A stretch of DNA of 64,000 bases from Bryoerythrophyllum caledonicum (Eukaryota; Streptophyta; Bryopsida; Pottiales; Pottiaceae): contig OZ020522.1 in assembly GCA_963971425.1 (NCBI GenBank), forward strand, positions 1,710,168-1,774,167, given 5' to 3'. The translations under genes were made by a program, and so were the position numbers. Of the stretch, positions 24,318 through 37,181 are shown piece after piece (position 1 is the first letter of the stretch; every line of letters starts with the position of its first letter). Under the pieces are notes generated by a model. That model saw only the letters and a list, made by a program, of their open reading frames with translations, was not told where the DNA came from and made no database searches.

Positions 24318-25187
24318 CTCCTACAAGCTCGAGAGTTCCCCCGTGGGACAAAAAGAATTTGGGCAAGTTCTTGTAGTGTCAATTTATAACATTCAATGCA
24401 AAAGTTATAGGGTTTTGAAATTTTTATGGAGAGAGTAGGCACGTCGGGCAACTCCAAAAACTTTTACTAGAATACTCATTCAAATGTGAGATTTTCAATA
24501 ATGGCAAGTAATATCATTTTCTTTCATATTGGCAAAAAAAATTCTTGCCTTTAGTGAAAAGTAGTTCATTAACCCAAGTCAAACATTTTCACACATTGTC
24601 ACAAATTGTCGGGCCAGGTACTAAAAAAACTTCTACTTTTCCACATAAAATATAGAGATCTTTATATTTTATAATTTTTATTTTTCATCTACAAGATGTG
24701 TTGTAAACCTTCTTATCAACCGTTGGGATTTTCATTCTAAAACATATTTAGTTCACAAAAAATAAAATGCAAATTGGTAATTTTTGAACCTCCACTCCTC
24801 ACACAATTGTTTTTCAAAATGTTACACCCTTCTTTACCTCTAAAAATTGGTGTACAACGAATGAAATTCATGCTTAACAGGATGGCAAAGAATCTAGACC
24901 TTGTGTAGAACAAAATTTCAAACCAAGTGAAGTCAAAGTTTGTTGATCCACTCAATGCAGGGAAAAAAATGAACCAAATTTTTCTCTACTATGCACACTG
25001 TAATCTTTCAATCTGTGCAGTCAAAGTCTATGAAATTTTGTGAGGACGTTACTTAGTGAGCTTTAATTTAGATCCTACAATTAGGTGTAGAAATAAAAAT
25101 CTTTGTTTCCCTCTTTACCCATTGCACTAGAACAAGCAATTTTGAAGAGTTTTTGGTGTGAAAATGCCTTGGGCCTTTACGGGTTAA
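24314..25187 (+). mobile_element. TTAA-flanked TIR repeat, copy 5
   Basis: Abuts copy 4 through a single shared TTAA. The left end TTAACTCCTACAAG is diverged; the right end GGGCCTTTACGGGTTAA is typical. 874 bp, same interior landmarks as copy 4, same orientation. Confidence 0.7.
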
Positions 25188-25379
25188 CGAAGGGATCAAA
25201 CTAAACTAGAGTAATCATAAGTGGGTATCAAAACAGGAGAATGGCTAAGTTGGTGATGTTATGCACATTGTGGAAAAGAGACGCCATGAAATATGAGATA
25301 GAACCTCATCCTCTCGTAAGACCCGCACAATGTTTTTAGTATGTGCGTCACAGTGACCTCACCTGACGGAATGCCATGT
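25188..25379. other. Intergenic, nothing recognised
   Basis: Short unique stretch between copy 5 and the palindrome-rich block. Confidence 0.4.
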
Positions 25380-25820
25380 TCCCAAAGTTCCCGGGACTCA
25401 CCATCCAGCTCCCAGGCCTCGTGGGCCTCGCGGGAGGCCCGCCGAACAAGTACGTTTTGGTGGAATATTTAGGGTTTGTGTGGCCGTTACGCCGGGTGAG
25501 GCCTGGCTAGGAGGGCCTAGCCTTATACATTCACATACCCAAGGACGAAGGTGATGGCATTCAGCATTTGTTAATGTGCTGATTCATTGACTAGCTAACG
25601 AAAGGACCAAATTTCAATATTCGTTAAGCCCTGGTTCGTTCGTTCCTATATAAAATCCACGTGTTTAATAAAGCGGAAAATTGAGCTGGAAGGTCGTTAA
25701 AAATTTAACGCGCTTTCTGCACGCGTTAAAAATTTAACGTGGAAAGATTTGTAAAGATTCCGTTGTAATCGGAAAGAAAACTAGGGCTTAACGCCGTGTT
25801 ACGCCCTCGTGCGAGGGCGC
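25380..25820. repeat. GC-rich block of short palindromes
   Basis: Contains GGCTAGG-AGGG-CCTAGCC (25505-25522), GCCCTCG-TG-CGAGGGC (about 25802-25817), CCTCGTGGGCCTCGCGGGAGG near 25418, and a pair of CGTTAAAAATTTAACG blocks with CGCG joined inward (about 25690-25740). The CCTCG/CGAGG arms recall the arrays at 3.0-5.0 and 56.3-56.6 kb. No transposase is recognised beside it. Confidence 0.5.
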
Positions 25821-26458
25821 AACCCTATGCATCACCACTCTAAGAACCGGCAAATGTCATCACCTTCATTCTTAGAGATGGTTTTTGAATAAGAAATTAC
25901 ACATATACTGACACCCACTAACATGGAAGTTGGCAGATCACACGTCGTAACCTGGTACTTAATCACAAGGAACGTAGTTTCCAAATGTTGACCAAGTAAT
26001 AACACAGCAACAGCGGCTCGATTCAAGGCACGAACATGACTCTCGCTTGATCCCGAACACAGATACTATTTCAGCCTCTTCCAACACGAGTTGCAAGCAA
26101 AGAGAGGGAAAAGCCGGAAGCGCAGCGTCCCTGTTTCCGAACTACATTACTTTGAAAAGCAGGACAAAGCCAAGCCGCACAAGCGCTATCAACGCAGCAT
26201 CTCGCTTTGGTCACGGTAATCTTGTTTACTGTGGACGCTTGCCCTTTCACGACTGACTAACTTAAATGGTAGAAAGCAAAATCTGCGGTGGATTTGGAGC
26301 GAGGGTGCGCCGCAGAATGAAAGCACCTTCCTTTTGTGTAATTGACAGGACTGATCACTTTCTATGCTGAATTCGGCCTCATGCTGTGGGCATGCTTTGG
26401 AAAAGCACCGACAAGGCCGCTTGCAGTGCAAAATGTGAAGTGTTGAATGGATTCTATA
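25821..26458. other. Intergenic, nothing recognised
   Basis: Short frames on both strands (for example 26047-26256 +, 26189-26431 -) show no motif or splice support. Confidence 0.4.
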
Positions 26459-27413
26459 TTAACCCCTAAAGGACCAGAGTCTCCTTCGGGGGGATTTCTG
26501 ATTTTGATTTTGGGCAGGTTCCTAAAATTAGAAAAAAAATCTTTTTTTTCTGAAATTTTTATTTTAGATTGCCTCTGATAAGAGCTTCGTGGACATATTT
26601 TTCTTTAATTTTTTGGATTTGTGGTTTGAAAGTTAGTACCACTTAAAGCCAAAAGTGGGGACACCAGGCACCTCCAAAAATTTTGACAAAAGTTTCTATT
26701 GACATTGAGATTTTTCAAACACATGAAGAATATTTCCTTTTTTGGAAATTTTCAAAAAAAAATCTTGTCTTTAGTGTAAAAAGGCATTTTATTTCAAGTC
26801 AAACATTTTCACACATTGTCGAGCAACGGGGAAAAAAAACTTCATCTTTTCTACATGAAACCTAGAGATCTTCATATTTTTCACTTTTTATTTTTTCAAC
26901 AACAATATGTGGTGAAAACCTTCTTATTGACCGTTTGGATTATCATTTGAATACATACGTAGTTCACAAAAAAATATAACGTGAAATGGCAATTTTTGAA
27001 CCTCCACTCCTTGCACACTTGTTTTGAATATGCTACATCCCTTTTTTACCACTAAAAATTGGTGTGTTGGAAAATAACATCATGCTTAAGACAATGGTAA
27101 AAGATTTAGACCTTGTACAATGCAAAAATTTGATACAAAGTGAAGTCAAAGTCTGCTGATCTACTTAACGCAGATCTACTCAACGTAGGGAAGAAAATGA
27201 ACCATTGTTTTGACTTTAAACACTAAAATCTATCAGTCCGTGCTGTGGATTGCAACCAATATTGAATGGCATGTTTATATAGAAGTCTATTTTAAGATCT
27301 TACGGTTGAAAATCCGAAATTCACTTTAAAATGTGATTTTCATGTCTCTTTTTGGCAGTGGCAGTTTCGGACTGGTTTTAGAGCGAAAGTGGTTGTGGTC
27401 CTTTAGGGGTTAA
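26459..27413 (+). mobile_element. TTAA-flanked TIR repeat, copy 6 (subfamily A)
   Basis: Starts TTAACCCCTAAAGGACC and ends GGTCCTTTAGGGGTTAA: perfect 17-bp inverted ends including TTAA, with different DNA outside them. 955 bp. One internal local duplication, CAGATCTACTCAACG-like, near 27170. This is the best-preserved copy for defining the ends. Confidence 0.85.
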
Positions 27414-27886
27414 GTAGAGCTGTTGCGGATGCAAGGCCCTTGTCCCACATGTCCTCGAAATCCTGCTCTCACAAGTTTCTCACTGGGCCAATGAGAGACG
27501 AGAACAAGTGGAAAGTGACATTGAGCGAAAGAACAAGGGAACTCTATAAAGAGTGGACCTTTGTGTTTAGAGGGACTCACATAGAGTTTAAATTGTCTAT
27601 GGGTGTTGGTGGGGAGTTGTTTCCTTGATGACCGACCCACTATATAGTGATATTCCCCGTTTGAGGATCCATTAGAGGGAGCTATTGACCATACTTGAGT
27701 TAGTTTTGATTTCTATTGTTGCCACATTGATTGGTAGCAAACCTTTTGACTTCTACTTATTATTTTGAGGCTTTATAACGGCAGTGAGTTGAGTTGCGTA
27801 CAATAGATAAGACCATCCCCACCCGTTTGCAAGGTTGGGGACGGAGTAGGGTTTTGAGCGTCCACTGGTTCACATTCCCTGCCAAG
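27414..27886. other. Intergenic, nothing recognised
   Basis: A 62-codon frame (27440-27628) has no motif. No repeat ends seen. Confidence 0.4.
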
Positions 27887-28886
27887 TTAACCGCTAAATT
27901 ACCAAGCCATTTTCAAACCAAAAACACTTCAAAACAAATGAGTAAGGAATGTTTAAGGAAGAAAACATTTCATTTGTTTTCAAACCAAAAACAACTCGTT
28001 TCAATGCAATGAGTGAGGAAGAAAACCAAAACTCTTATTTCTAGTTTGAAACATAGGATCTCAAACAAGACTTATAGAGTAACATCCTCACAAAACTTCA
28101 TAAACTTTGACTATACGGATTGAAAGATCAATGTAGTGTTTGAAGTACAAAAAAGGGTTCATTTTCTTCCCTGCGTTTAGTGGATGAGCAAACTTTGACT
28201 TCACTTGGTGTCCAATTTTTGCACTACACAAGGTCTGAAGTTGTGACCACCATATTAAGCATGAGATTAGTTCCTTGTACACCAATTTTTAGAGGTAAAC
28301 AAAGGGTGTAGCATTTCCAAAAAAAATGTGCAAGGAGCGGAGGTTCAAAATTTGTCAATTCACGTTTTATTTTTTTGTGAACTTAATATGTTTTAGGATG
28401 AGAATCCAAATGGTCAATAAAAGGTTTACACCACATAATGCCGTGTTAAAAATAAAAAGTAAAAAATATGACAATCTCAAAGTTTAATGTGGAAAGGAAG
28501 AAGATTTTTTGGTACCTTGCCCGACAATGTGCAACAATGTGTGAGTATGTTTGACTTGGATTAATATGCTATTTTTCACTAAAGACAAGAGAATTTTTTT
28601 GATAATTTAAAAGGAAATAATATTACTTGCTGTGATTGAAAATCTCACATTCAATAGAGTGTCCTAGCAAAAGTTGTTGGAGTTGCCCAATGTGCCCGCT
28701 CTCCCCATTTAAACTTCAGAACCCTATAACTTTTCCATAAAATGTCAGATTGAAGAAAAATTGGAAGAAATTTGTAATGTCCATCTACAGTAAAATTTCA
28801 AAAAATAATGTTATAAATTGACACAGGAGGAACCTGCTTAAACCTTCAAAAGTCCCCGAAGGAACTCTTGGTAATTTAGGGGTTAA
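27887..28886 (-). mobile_element. TTAA-flanked TIR repeat, copy 7
   Basis: Reverse orientation: TTAACCGCTAAATTACCAAG at the left and CTTGGTAATTTAGGGGTTAA at the right. Exactly about 1000 bp, ends nearly perfect, TTAA on both sides. It contains the reversed family landmarks (GACTTCACTTGGTGTC, AATTTTTAGAGGTA). Confidence 0.8.
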
Positions 28887-28924
28887 TCTTTGGTGCTTTT
28901 CCTCTCAGCGTCAAATGAACCTCA

Positions 28925-29003
28925 CTGGTTCTTACTGCAAGAGGTTGTGTTCTTTCAACCGCTTGCACCTTTCAATCTCCTCTGCAGCAAGTTCTTTCAC
29001 CCT
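28925..29003 (-). CDS. Possible terminal exon of an unknown gene
   Basis: On the minus strand a putative acceptor (TATCTGATAG) is followed by a charged, helical-looking segment, VKELAAEEIERCKRLKEH, and then a stop (TAA, about 28938). Composition and acceptor context look like a plant last exon. No further exons could be joined upstream (29004-30000) with confidence, so it may be a gene remnant or chance. Confidence 0.25.
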
Positions 29004-30055
29004 ATCAGATACAAAAGCAAGAAGAAAATTTAGGAGTCAAAAGTCAGAGTATTTTTCTGTGACCTAAATAACAAGGACTGCCTAATATCAAGTAGCGTTG
29101 TGGTATGAACAGCTGAAGTTTACCTTCACCAAGGGTAATGGCTGATAAATTTAGGAGCCCTTGAAACTGGTGTGGTGTGGGGAGACGACCCTCTTCACAC
29201 GAGCAAACAACTGCATGATTGTGAGGGTGCAATTATGTTGTGCAACAAGTCATCTGTCGTACCATAACATGAAAGGAGATCTAACATCCCAAACCTTCAC
29301 CCACATCCATGCTTTGACTTGTATTACTCTAAGTTACAACCAAAATCATCAAATTGCGAATCTTGTGATGCTGGCATCGATCTCATGAAGTACATGAATA
29401 TGAGTGAAACACTAGACTTTGAACTACACAAAGAAAAGCAGCCATGAAATTTGAATATTGTCATGGATACTGTGATTTTCAGTAACGGCGATTTCCGGAA
29501 ATGAGACACCACATGAGCAATGTATTGGTACAGTTGAAGAGATTGGGACCCGCATCACAATTCAGATGTACTTTATCGTCCAGGCCATGCAAGCTGAGGC
29601 ACTCAAATGCACTTGTTGCCATCCATGAATTATTAGAGTGCCCTTCAAGCTCTTAAAGTGAAAACAACAGATGAACCACAAGATACATCATGCTGAGGCC
29701 CTTTCTCCACCCGCAGGACAAAGGACATTGTAAGGTGGAACTCCAAGATGCTGTCCTCCAATACCATAAGGCTGCCAGCAGACAAAAAGAGCACATGGAG
29801 GAGGTTTAATTATCCTCCACATCTGGTGTTAATTCACATTATGGGCAGTCGGGTGGCTATCTGCCTGGACAGACACTTCCTTTTAAGCTACTGTTTGTTA
29901 TATTGGCGGTGTTCACATTGCCGAGTATGATGTGTACTTGACCAGTTTATGGATTTTTAGATACTCATGTGATAAATCTAACACGTCCTGCTGCAACAAT
30001 ACATATATCCGACTTTCAGCTAAGAAATTTCAATTGTAATGGATGTAAATGCTTT
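29004..30055. other. Unassigned, possibly introns or a remnant
   Basis: Moderate GC compared with the surrounding repeats and several short frames on both strands, but no domain and no clear splice chain. I cannot assign it. Confidence 0.3.
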
Positions 30056-30706
30056 TCAACCCCTAAATGAAAAAAGTCCTGAGGTGGGCTTTTGCAAATT
30101 TTGGGCACATTCCCATGGTTGCAGTTTGTATTTACAATTCTTCAAATTTTGTACATGGAAATGTAATTCTTAATCTCATCAGACCTTCAGAAAAAAAATT
30201 ATGTCATCTTAAAAGAAAAAACAGTTGAGTGTGGGCATGTCAGGCAACTCTAAACACTTTTGCAAGCACACTCTCTTAAACGTGAGATTTTTGATACTAG
30301 CAAGTAATATTATTTCCTTTCATATTGCCAAAAAAAATCTTTGCTACTGTGGAAAATACATTTTTTATCCTAAGTCAAACATTTTCACACATTGTCACAC
30401 ATGATGGTAATGAATTTAGATCTTGTATAGTGCAAACATTTGACACCAAGTGTAGTCAAAGCATGCTTATCCACTCGATGCACGGAATAAAATGAAGTCT
30501 TTTCTTTACTCAAACACTATAATCTTTCAATCCCTGCGGTCAAAGTTTATGAAATTTTGCGTGTATGTTACTTAATTAGTCTTTATTGAGATACTACGGT
30601 TAGATTTAGAAATAAAAATTTTTGGTCTACTACATTACTCATTGCACTAGAACCAAGAGTCTTGAAGTGTTTTTTGTGTGAAAACGTCAAAGAAATTTAG
30701 GGGTAA
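30056..30706 (+). mobile_element. TTAA-type TIR repeat, copy 8 (internally deleted)
   Basis: Starts TCAACCCCTAAATGAAAAAA, matching copy 2, and ends AAATTTAGGGGTAAAAA. 651 bp: about 300 bp of the usual middle is missing near 30390, where the text jumps from TTTTCACACATTGTCACACA to the ATGGTAATGAATTTAGATCT block. TTAA is decayed at both ends. Confidence 0.7.
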
Positions 30707-31566
30707 AAATAAGGGTCAATTATGGGTGTTTTTTTACCATAAATTTTTGGACAGGTGTCATCAAAGTTGAATTTTGATGCGAACTGAAATCATATTGAGG
30801 TGTTCATTAGTTAATCTTTGACTAAAAGTCCCTGCAAAATGGTACAGATGCTGAAATTCTAAAAGGGCCAATGTCGCATAGATTCATTTTCTAAAAGAAA
30901 AAATGAGTGAGTTGATGCACTCCACAAGCTCATGGGAAAAATTATTATCATTTTTTCGTCCTTTCTAGATTATTCTTCCAAAATGTCACATTTTTTAACA
31001 ATGTTATGATGTGTTTAGTTGATTCTCTTGTGAACTTTTCTCCATTAGTCTTTTGAATTGTGTCCACAGTCTTGAAGTGTTTTTTGACTTGAAGGATTTT
31101 AATCATTGTAAGGAATTTCAACTCAAATTTGACTTCAAAAATGTAGGACACATTAAAAAAAATAAGTTATCCAGGTAATGATTAGTCTCACAACACTGTA
31201 ATGGTCAAAATCAAGTTGTGTTTGGAATCTTCAGACAAAAAGCTGCATCTTTTCATCTAATTTAACAATTGTGATGTTATAAATTTAGTGTACATGGTTA
31301 CTGGTGCAAAGTATCACAGCTTGTTGTGCAAAAGGCATATAAGCAATTTAAAAAAACAATTCATGCTCTGGCTCTCCCTGGTTCATTCCCACGCACCATG
31401 AAAAGGTCCATTTGAGTCGTGCAAAGCAAAGTAGATTTCAGTTACACATATGAACTTCAAGGGCCCCAACTTGAACACATAGGAGTAATGCATGTTCAAT
31501 AGACACTTTGTGCATGGAGGACTTTGACGGAGAGTGGAGTTCATTTTTCTATCCACTCTTGAGGTG
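30707..31566. other. AT-rich intergenic, nothing recognised
   Basis: No coding or repeat structure seen. Confidence 0.45.
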
Positions 31567-32491
31567 TTCACCCCTAAAGGCCCCAGACAATTTCACACCA
31601 AAAACACTTCAAAATTGTTGATTCTCGTGCAATGAGTAAAGAAGGAAACAAAACCATATATTTATCCTTTTGACTGTAGGATCTCCATGAAGGCTTACTA
31701 AGTAACATCTCGCAAAATTTCATACACTTTGACCGCACAGATTGAAAGATTATTGTGTTTGAAGTCAAAATAATGGTTCATTTTCTTCCCTGCGTTGAGT
31801 GGATTAGCAGACTTTGACTTCACTTGGTATCAAATTTTTGCACTCCACAAGGTCTAAATCTCTCACCATGGTGTTAAGCATTATGTTAGTTCCCTATACG
31901 CCAATTTTTAGAGGTAGAGAAGGGGTGTAGCATATTCAAAACAAGTGTGCAAGGAGTGGAGGTTTAAAAATGGTCGGTTCACGATTTATTTATTTGAGAA
32001 TAGAATATGTTTTAGAATGATAATCTAAACGGCCTATGAGAAGGTTTACAACACATATTGTTGTTAAAAAAACAAAAATTGAAAAACATTAAGATCACTA
32101 GGTTTTATGTAGAAAAGATGAAGTTTTTCCCCCGCTTGCCCGAAATGTGTAAAAATGTTTGACTTGAGTTAAAATGTATTTTTACACTAAAGACACAAAA
32201 AAATTGATTGTACAAAGAAGGTAATATTCTCTACATGTATGGAAATCTTAATGTCAATAGAGACTTCAAACAAAATTTTGGAGCTGCCCGGAGTCCCCAT
32301 TTCTAACTTTGAGTGGTACTAACTTTCAAATCGTGAATCCAAAAATAATAATAATAAAATACCCCCATGGAGCTCTTATCAAGGAAAATCTAGTAGAAGA
32401 GTTTTAAATTTTATTTGTTTTTCCAGATTTTAGAAACCAACCTCAAATCAAAACTGTCCCTCCAAAAGACACTTGGGCCTTTAGCGGTTAA
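31567..32491 (-). mobile_element. TTAA-type TIR repeat, copy 9
   Basis: Reverse orientation. Left end TTCACCCCTAAAGGCCCC (TTAA decayed), right end TTGGGCCTTTAGCGGTTAA. 925 bp. Only 34 bp separates it from copy 10, which faces the other way. Confidence 0.75.
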
Positions 32492-32525
32492 CATTGTATC
32501 TATTACGTTTAGAATCAAAAGCATT

Positions 32526-33438
32526 TTAACCCCTAAAGGACTAAGAGGACCAAAATGGTCCTCTGGTGAATTTGGGCAGGTACCTATGATTCGAAAGGAA
32601 ATCCTTTTTAATTGGAATTTTTTTTCAAGATAGGATTTGATAAGAGCTTCGTGGAGATATTTTTTTTATTTTTTTTTGGATTTGTGGTTTGAAAGTTAGT
32701 ACCACTTAAGCCAGAAGTGGGGACTCCGGGCACCTCCAAATATTTTGACAAAAGTTTCTATTGACATTGATATTTTTCACACCTATAAATAATATTTCCT
32801 TCTTTAGAAATTTTCCAAAAAAAATTCTTGTCTTCAGTGTAAAAAGGCATTTTATTCCAAGTCAAACATTTTCACACATTGTCGGGCAACGGGGGAAAAA
32901 AATTTCATCTTTTCTACATAAAACCTAGAGATCTTCATATTTTTCACTTTTTATTTTTTCAACAACAATATGTGGTGAAAACATTCTTATTAACCGCTCG
33001 GATTATCATTTGAATACATACGTAGTTCACAATTTTTGAACCTCCACTCCTTGCACACTTGTTTTGAATATGCTACACCCCTTTTTTACCTTTAAAAATT
33101 GGTGTGTTGGGAAATAACATCATGCTTAAGACAATGGTAAAAGATTTAGACCTTGTACAATGCAAAAATTTGATACAAAATGAAGTCAAAGTCAGCTGAT
33201 CTACTCAACGCAGGGAAGAAAATGAACCATTGTTTTGACTTTAAACACTAAAATCTATCAATCCGTGCGGTGAATTGCAACCAAAATTTGATGGCATGTT
33301 TATATAGAAGTCTATTTTAAGATCTTACGGTTGAAAATCCGAAATTCACTTTAAAATGTGAATTTCATGTCTCTTTTTGACAGTGGCAGTTTTGGACTGG
33401 TTTTAGAGCGAAATAGCTCTTAGTCCTTTAGGGGTTAA
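32526..33438 (+). mobile_element. TTAA-flanked TIR repeat, copy 10 (subfamily A)
   Basis: TTAACCCCTAAAGGACTAAG at the left and CTTAGTCCTTTAGGGGTTAA at the right: 20-bp perfect inverted ends including TTAA. 913 bp, closely similar to copies 1 and 6. Confidence 0.85.
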
Positions 33439-34209
33439 AATATGTTCTTCTCCACCAATTCATGCACTTATGAGCACTGCTTCTCTACCCATTCACAACT
33501 ACACTCCACCAATTCAAAACTACATGCACTTATGAGCATTACTTTTAGTTAATGGACCTCAACATACACACAAACGACTACTTGAGAAATGATTCTACGA
33601 TTGCATTACTCTAACAAAACATCTTCTTAAATATGCTTTTCGCATCTCTTTTCAACTAATATTTGTATTTGGTGATGGGAGGTTTGGACATTTATTAACT
33701 AAAGTGATTATGCTCTTTTAATCCACTTTTGTTGTTAGTGCCACCGTTTGTGCCGAAGGTTGAGATGTTTTAAGTAGATCCATAATATTTCTAAGGATGG
33801 AACCATCATAGAAGAAGAAGAACCTTTCAAAATAATCTTCAAAAAATAGAATTTTAAGTGGGTTGTAGGCCACAATTTTGGTATATGAGGGCCAAAAACT
33901 AAAGCAAAATAATGATAATAAAAACACTAGAATCAAAACCTTTATTTAAATAGAAAATATGGAGAATGAAGTGGTTAAATATTTTCAATTTTCTAGAATT
34001 CCAGGAAATTTAGATCTTTGACCTAGACTTTGAAAACAAGAATCTCTTTGAGGTTCCTAAAAATTGTTGAATAGGATGCATAATTAAGCACTATCTATAT
34101 TTACTATGTAAAATTATAGGTTTTTTTGTCTTACATCTTGTTGTGATTTTGGAGGCATAAATGATTCACCGCATCAAAGTTTAGGAATAACTATGTCATT
34201 TGGCAAGGT
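33439..34209. other. AT-rich intergenic, nothing recognised
   Basis: No frame, motif or repeat end seen. Confidence 0.45.
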
Positions 34210-35028
34210 TTAACCCCTAAAGGACTGTGACAATTTCACACCAAAAACACTTCAAAATTGTTGATTCTAGTGCAATGAGTAAGGAAGGAAATAAAACCGT
34301 ATATTTATAGTTTTGACCATAGGATCTCAATAAAGACTTACTAAGTAACACACTCACAAAATTTCATACACTTTGACTACACGGATTGAAAGATTATAGT
34401 GTTTGAAGTGAAAATAATGGTTCATTTTCTTCTCTTTTAAGTGGATTAGCAGACTATGACTTCACTTGGTATCAAATTTTTGCACTATACAAGGTCTAAA
34501 CACAATGGTGGAGGTTCCAAAATTGCCAATTCACATTTCATTTTTTGTGAACATATTATGCTTTAGATTGATAATCCAAATGGCCAGTAAGAAGGTTTTC
34601 ACCACATATTTTTGTTGAAGAAATAAAAAGTGAAATATATGAAGATCACTAGGTTTTATGTCAAAAAGATGGAGTTTTTTTCCCCGCTTCCCAAAATGTT
34701 TAAAAATATTTGACTTGATTATAAATGTTTTTAAACACTAATGACAAGAATTTTTTTGACATCTTGAAAGAAGGAAGTGTTCTCTGTATGTACGATAAGT
34801 CTCAATGTCAATAGAAATGTCTAGCAAAATTTTGGAGCACTTGGAGTCCCCATTTCTAATTTTGAGTGGTACTAACTTTCAAACCATGACTCCAAAAAGA
34901 ATAATAAAAATATCTCCACAAAGCTCTTATTAGAGACAATCTAGCAGTATTTATTTTTAAAATAAAATTGGAACCTGCCCAAAATCAAAATTGTCTTCCC
35001 AAGGGACACTTGGTCTTGTAGGGGTTAA
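34210..35028 (-). mobile_element. TTAA-flanked TIR repeat, copy 11
   Basis: Reverse orientation. TTAACCCCTAAAGGACTGTG at the left, CTTGGTCTTGTAGGGGTTAA at the right. 819 bp, with about 100 bp of the middle missing near 34505. Confidence 0.8.
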
Positions 35029-35333
35029 CCAACTATAGGAGAACTGCTTGAGGCAGAATTTTGACAGTCAATTTAGAGTCCAACAGGGTCAAGGCTGCTG
35101 TCTGTTTTGATTCCAACTGGAGGTGCATGTGGTGTGGGTTAGAGAGTTTCATTAGTGGTCCCTCCTTTTGCACTACTTACTCTGACGCGTTGTTTTGTTT
35201 CTGGCTTTCCTTTTCTGCAATCAGGCTTTGTTTTGTTTTGTGTCAAAAATATAAAATAAAAAACAAAGACGAAATTAGGAATAACTAAGTAGTTTACTAT
35301 AGAAATCATTGTGACTCAAGGAAGCCACAAGAA

Positions 35334-35607
35334 GCCAAGGCAAATTGACCCCCTCGCTAGGACTTACCCGAGGTGGGCCCCATCTTAATTGCATTGGATC
35401 ATATTTTTGGCCCTCTTTTTTGAGGAGTCCATAGGCTTTTTTTGGATTTTTTGACAAATTTGAGGCCCACGGACATTGTTTATGCTGAAGGACTCTCCCT
35501 AGCTATAAATAGGGCCCAATCCAAAAACAAAATAGGGGCCAGGTTTGGCCCCACCACCTCGTGGCCCCCTCGGGTAAGTCCCAGTGAGGGGGTCAATTCG
35601 CCTTGGC
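35334..35607. mobile_element. 274-bp TIR element with 40-bp ends
   Basis: The left end (35334-35373; GCCAAGGCAAATTGACCCCC, CTCGCTAGGACTTACCCGAGG) and the right end (35568-35607) are inverted copies matching at 37 of 40 positions. CAAGAA sits just outside both ends (left) or within 6 bp (right), a possible target duplication. Inside is a good TATA box, CTATAAATAGGG (about 35499-35510). No coding frame. Confidence 0.7.
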
Positions 35608-37181
35608 CGCCGCAAGAAATGTAGAATTCCATTACCCAACATTTACTAGCTCTCTATTTTTATTCATAATTTTACCACAACATGGGATTGTCTTCCCTAC
35701 TGTTGTCAAAAGGTAAGCCACCAAGTAGCATCATTTAATTTTTTTTTTAAATGGCAAAAAAACAAAACGAATTTTGAATTGCATGTGGCATAATTTTATT
35801 TTTATTTACTTTTGGCACAAAAACAAAACGAAGTTTGAATTGCAAAGAAACGAAGAACCAACAAAGCAGTGGCATCATTTTGGGATGTTGTTGCAAACAC
35901 TACTAAATTAGTAATCCTGCATGCAATTAGACAAAGTCACAGTTTCAAGGGAAGCAATTTCTTTGATAATACTCACTTTGCATTTTGACATGGGCATTTC
36001 AGATGTTTTTAAAATTAAAAAAATTGGCACAAAAGAAAACAAAGTTTGAATTGCAAAGAATGGGCATTTAGATTCGGATGACAATCCATGGCAAGACTCC
36101 TTGATGTTGAAACGGCAATTGGGAGGAATTGAAAATCCTTGAAGTGATTCAAGCCCGAGATCGGAGTGAAAATTAATATTGTGTGAGCTTATCCTAAACC
36201 AATCTTCTGACATGATCAAGTTCATAGCAGCAAAGTCAAAACCAAAAAGTTATCCACTTGAAAAATAATGTCCCCATCATCAGAAACAAGTCACAGGACT
36301 TGCGATTTCGTCTTATTTATAGGTAAATTCGGTTGAAGCAATCTGCAGTTGAAGTTTGAACACATCCTCCGAAACCCGGCGCTGGAAAAAGTCACCAGAC
36401 AGAGGAGTTCTCTGTGAACTCAAGCAAAGATACCAAGATTTATTTAATCCCTTTTCTTACTTTTAACTATAAGAAGCAGACCTAAATAACTCTAAATTTG
36501 GAAAACCTGAGCATATATTTTGGTAAGAAAAATGTTGGGCATCTTTCCAGCTCTGAAACGATTCCATAGAGTCACGTCGACAGCTCCCAAGTTTTGACGA
36601 GTCCCCACTCGAAACAGTGCAACAACATGAAATTTGTCAACCATTCACATGCAGAATCATTCTTTTAAATGATCAAACTGATATCAGCACTTTGGAGGCT
36701 TTTACTACTCTATATTCTCAGCATATGCTCGCCCAGAGTCTAGTGCTCACCTCCAAATTATAAGCTACATCGCTTTAGCTTCCAAAGCAAGAGTCACGCT
36801 CCATAATAAACTACCTCAATTTATGCTAACCAGAAATCAATTAAATATGGTAACCAGAAATTCATTGGAAAATACTGTAGATTATTCCTGAATTTCTGGC
36901 TCTGGAACTTCGCAGTTTCAACTAAAGTTGGTGGTAGTTGTCCCTTTTAGGTCTACAAGCATACTAGATTATGCTTAACATCATCTACACAACGGATACA
37001 TTTGCTGTGACTCCAATCCACAAATATCACTTTGATTCACCAATGCCTACATCAATTTCGGTGGCGCCGGTCCAAAGAGATGCGCATCTTGCTCTGCCTT
37101 TAAATTTTCCTCAAATGTTCCTCGGATACGGCATGTAGCGCTTGCTAACATGCCCAAATGTCCCAAAAATGCACCTTCGGT
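35608..37181. other. Unassigned; minor A-rich direct repeats
   Basis: AACAAAACGAAGTTTGAATTG-like phrases recur at about 35760, 35821 and 36029. A 105-codon minus frame (35908-36225) has no recognisable domain. Nothing else seen. Confidence 0.35.
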
